A stretch of DNA of 30,857 bases from Smittium culicis (Eukaryota; Kickxellomycota; Harpellomycetes; Harpellales; Legeriomycetaceae). The notes below the pieces were generated by a model. The model was given only the letters and a program-made list of their open reading frames with translations. It was not told where the DNA came from and ran no database searches. The stretch lies in contig LSSN01001326.1 in the NCBI GenBank assembly GCA_001970855.1, positions 1 through 30,857 of the forward strand, read 5' to 3'. The stretch's first letter is position 1. Each line of letters begins with the position of its first letter. Made by a program: the position numbers and the translations under genes. This document shows positions 30,789 through 30,857 of the stretch, piece after piece.

Positions 30789-30857
30789 ATTTGATCACAT
30801 TAAATAGCATTTTTTAAGAGTTAGTATGCTTAATATAAAAATTTGGAAATGACTTTG

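Overview
The window is a very AT-rich piece of a eukaryotic nuclear genome. I see no intact host gene, no rRNA or tRNA gene, no operon structure and no CRISPR array. Almost every stretch I can identify is a decayed transposable element, and several sit inside one another. The mix (a LINE, a hAT, a Ty3-type LTR element, a DIRS-type tyrosine-recombinase element and a Tc1/IS630-type DD34E element) would suit a repeat-rich early-diverging fungus or an expanded microsporidian-like genome. That placement rests on the look of the protein families and is not proven.

Layout. 1-987: AT-rich, nothing recognised. 988-2213: 5' part of a degenerate LINE (an unknown ORF1-like frame, then an APE-type endonuclease). 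2214-7620: a block that splits the LINE; it holds a ruined hAT transposase (3404-6115), itself interrupted by a GC-richer, retroelement-like insert (about 4808-5500). 7629-9210: the LINE resumes with the end of the endonuclease, the linker and the reverse transcriptase, whose YADD box is damaged. 9211-12317: AT-rich, no gene supported. 12318-13450: copy A of a dispersed repeat, with a short exon-like fragment. 14409-19357: a Ty3 element with 5' LTR, gag, protease, RT, RNase H and integrase, broken by stops, frameshifts and one 362-bp insert. 19888-26125: a DIRS element with inverted terminal repeats, an internal complementary region, gag, RT/RNase H and tyrosine recombinase. 26395-26819: the 3' end of the same Ty3 family (pol tail, polypurine tract, LTR). 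26820-29495: mostly featureless, with a 21-bp minisatellite and a possible solo LTR. 29496-30453: a Tc1/IS630 transposase pseudogene on the minus strand. 30688-30788: a 51-bp tandem duplication.

How the pieces relate. Two nestings are supported by frame restoration, meaning that removing the insert rejoins the host reading frame. The first is a 1,939-bp insert in DIRS gag flanked by TCATG. The second is a 362-bp insert in the Ty3 protease flanked by TTA. A third, the 5.4-kb block in the LINE flanked by TATTATTG, is plausible but weaker because the sequence is so AT-rich. The DIRS element may in turn lie inside the Ty3 element, since Ty3 5' sequence lies on its left and Ty3 3' sequence on its right. 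No new functional system is claimed. The most informative objects are the DIRS end structure, the unnamed 1.9-kb insert with its repeat family, and the unidentified 131-codon retroelement-like frame at 5080-5475.
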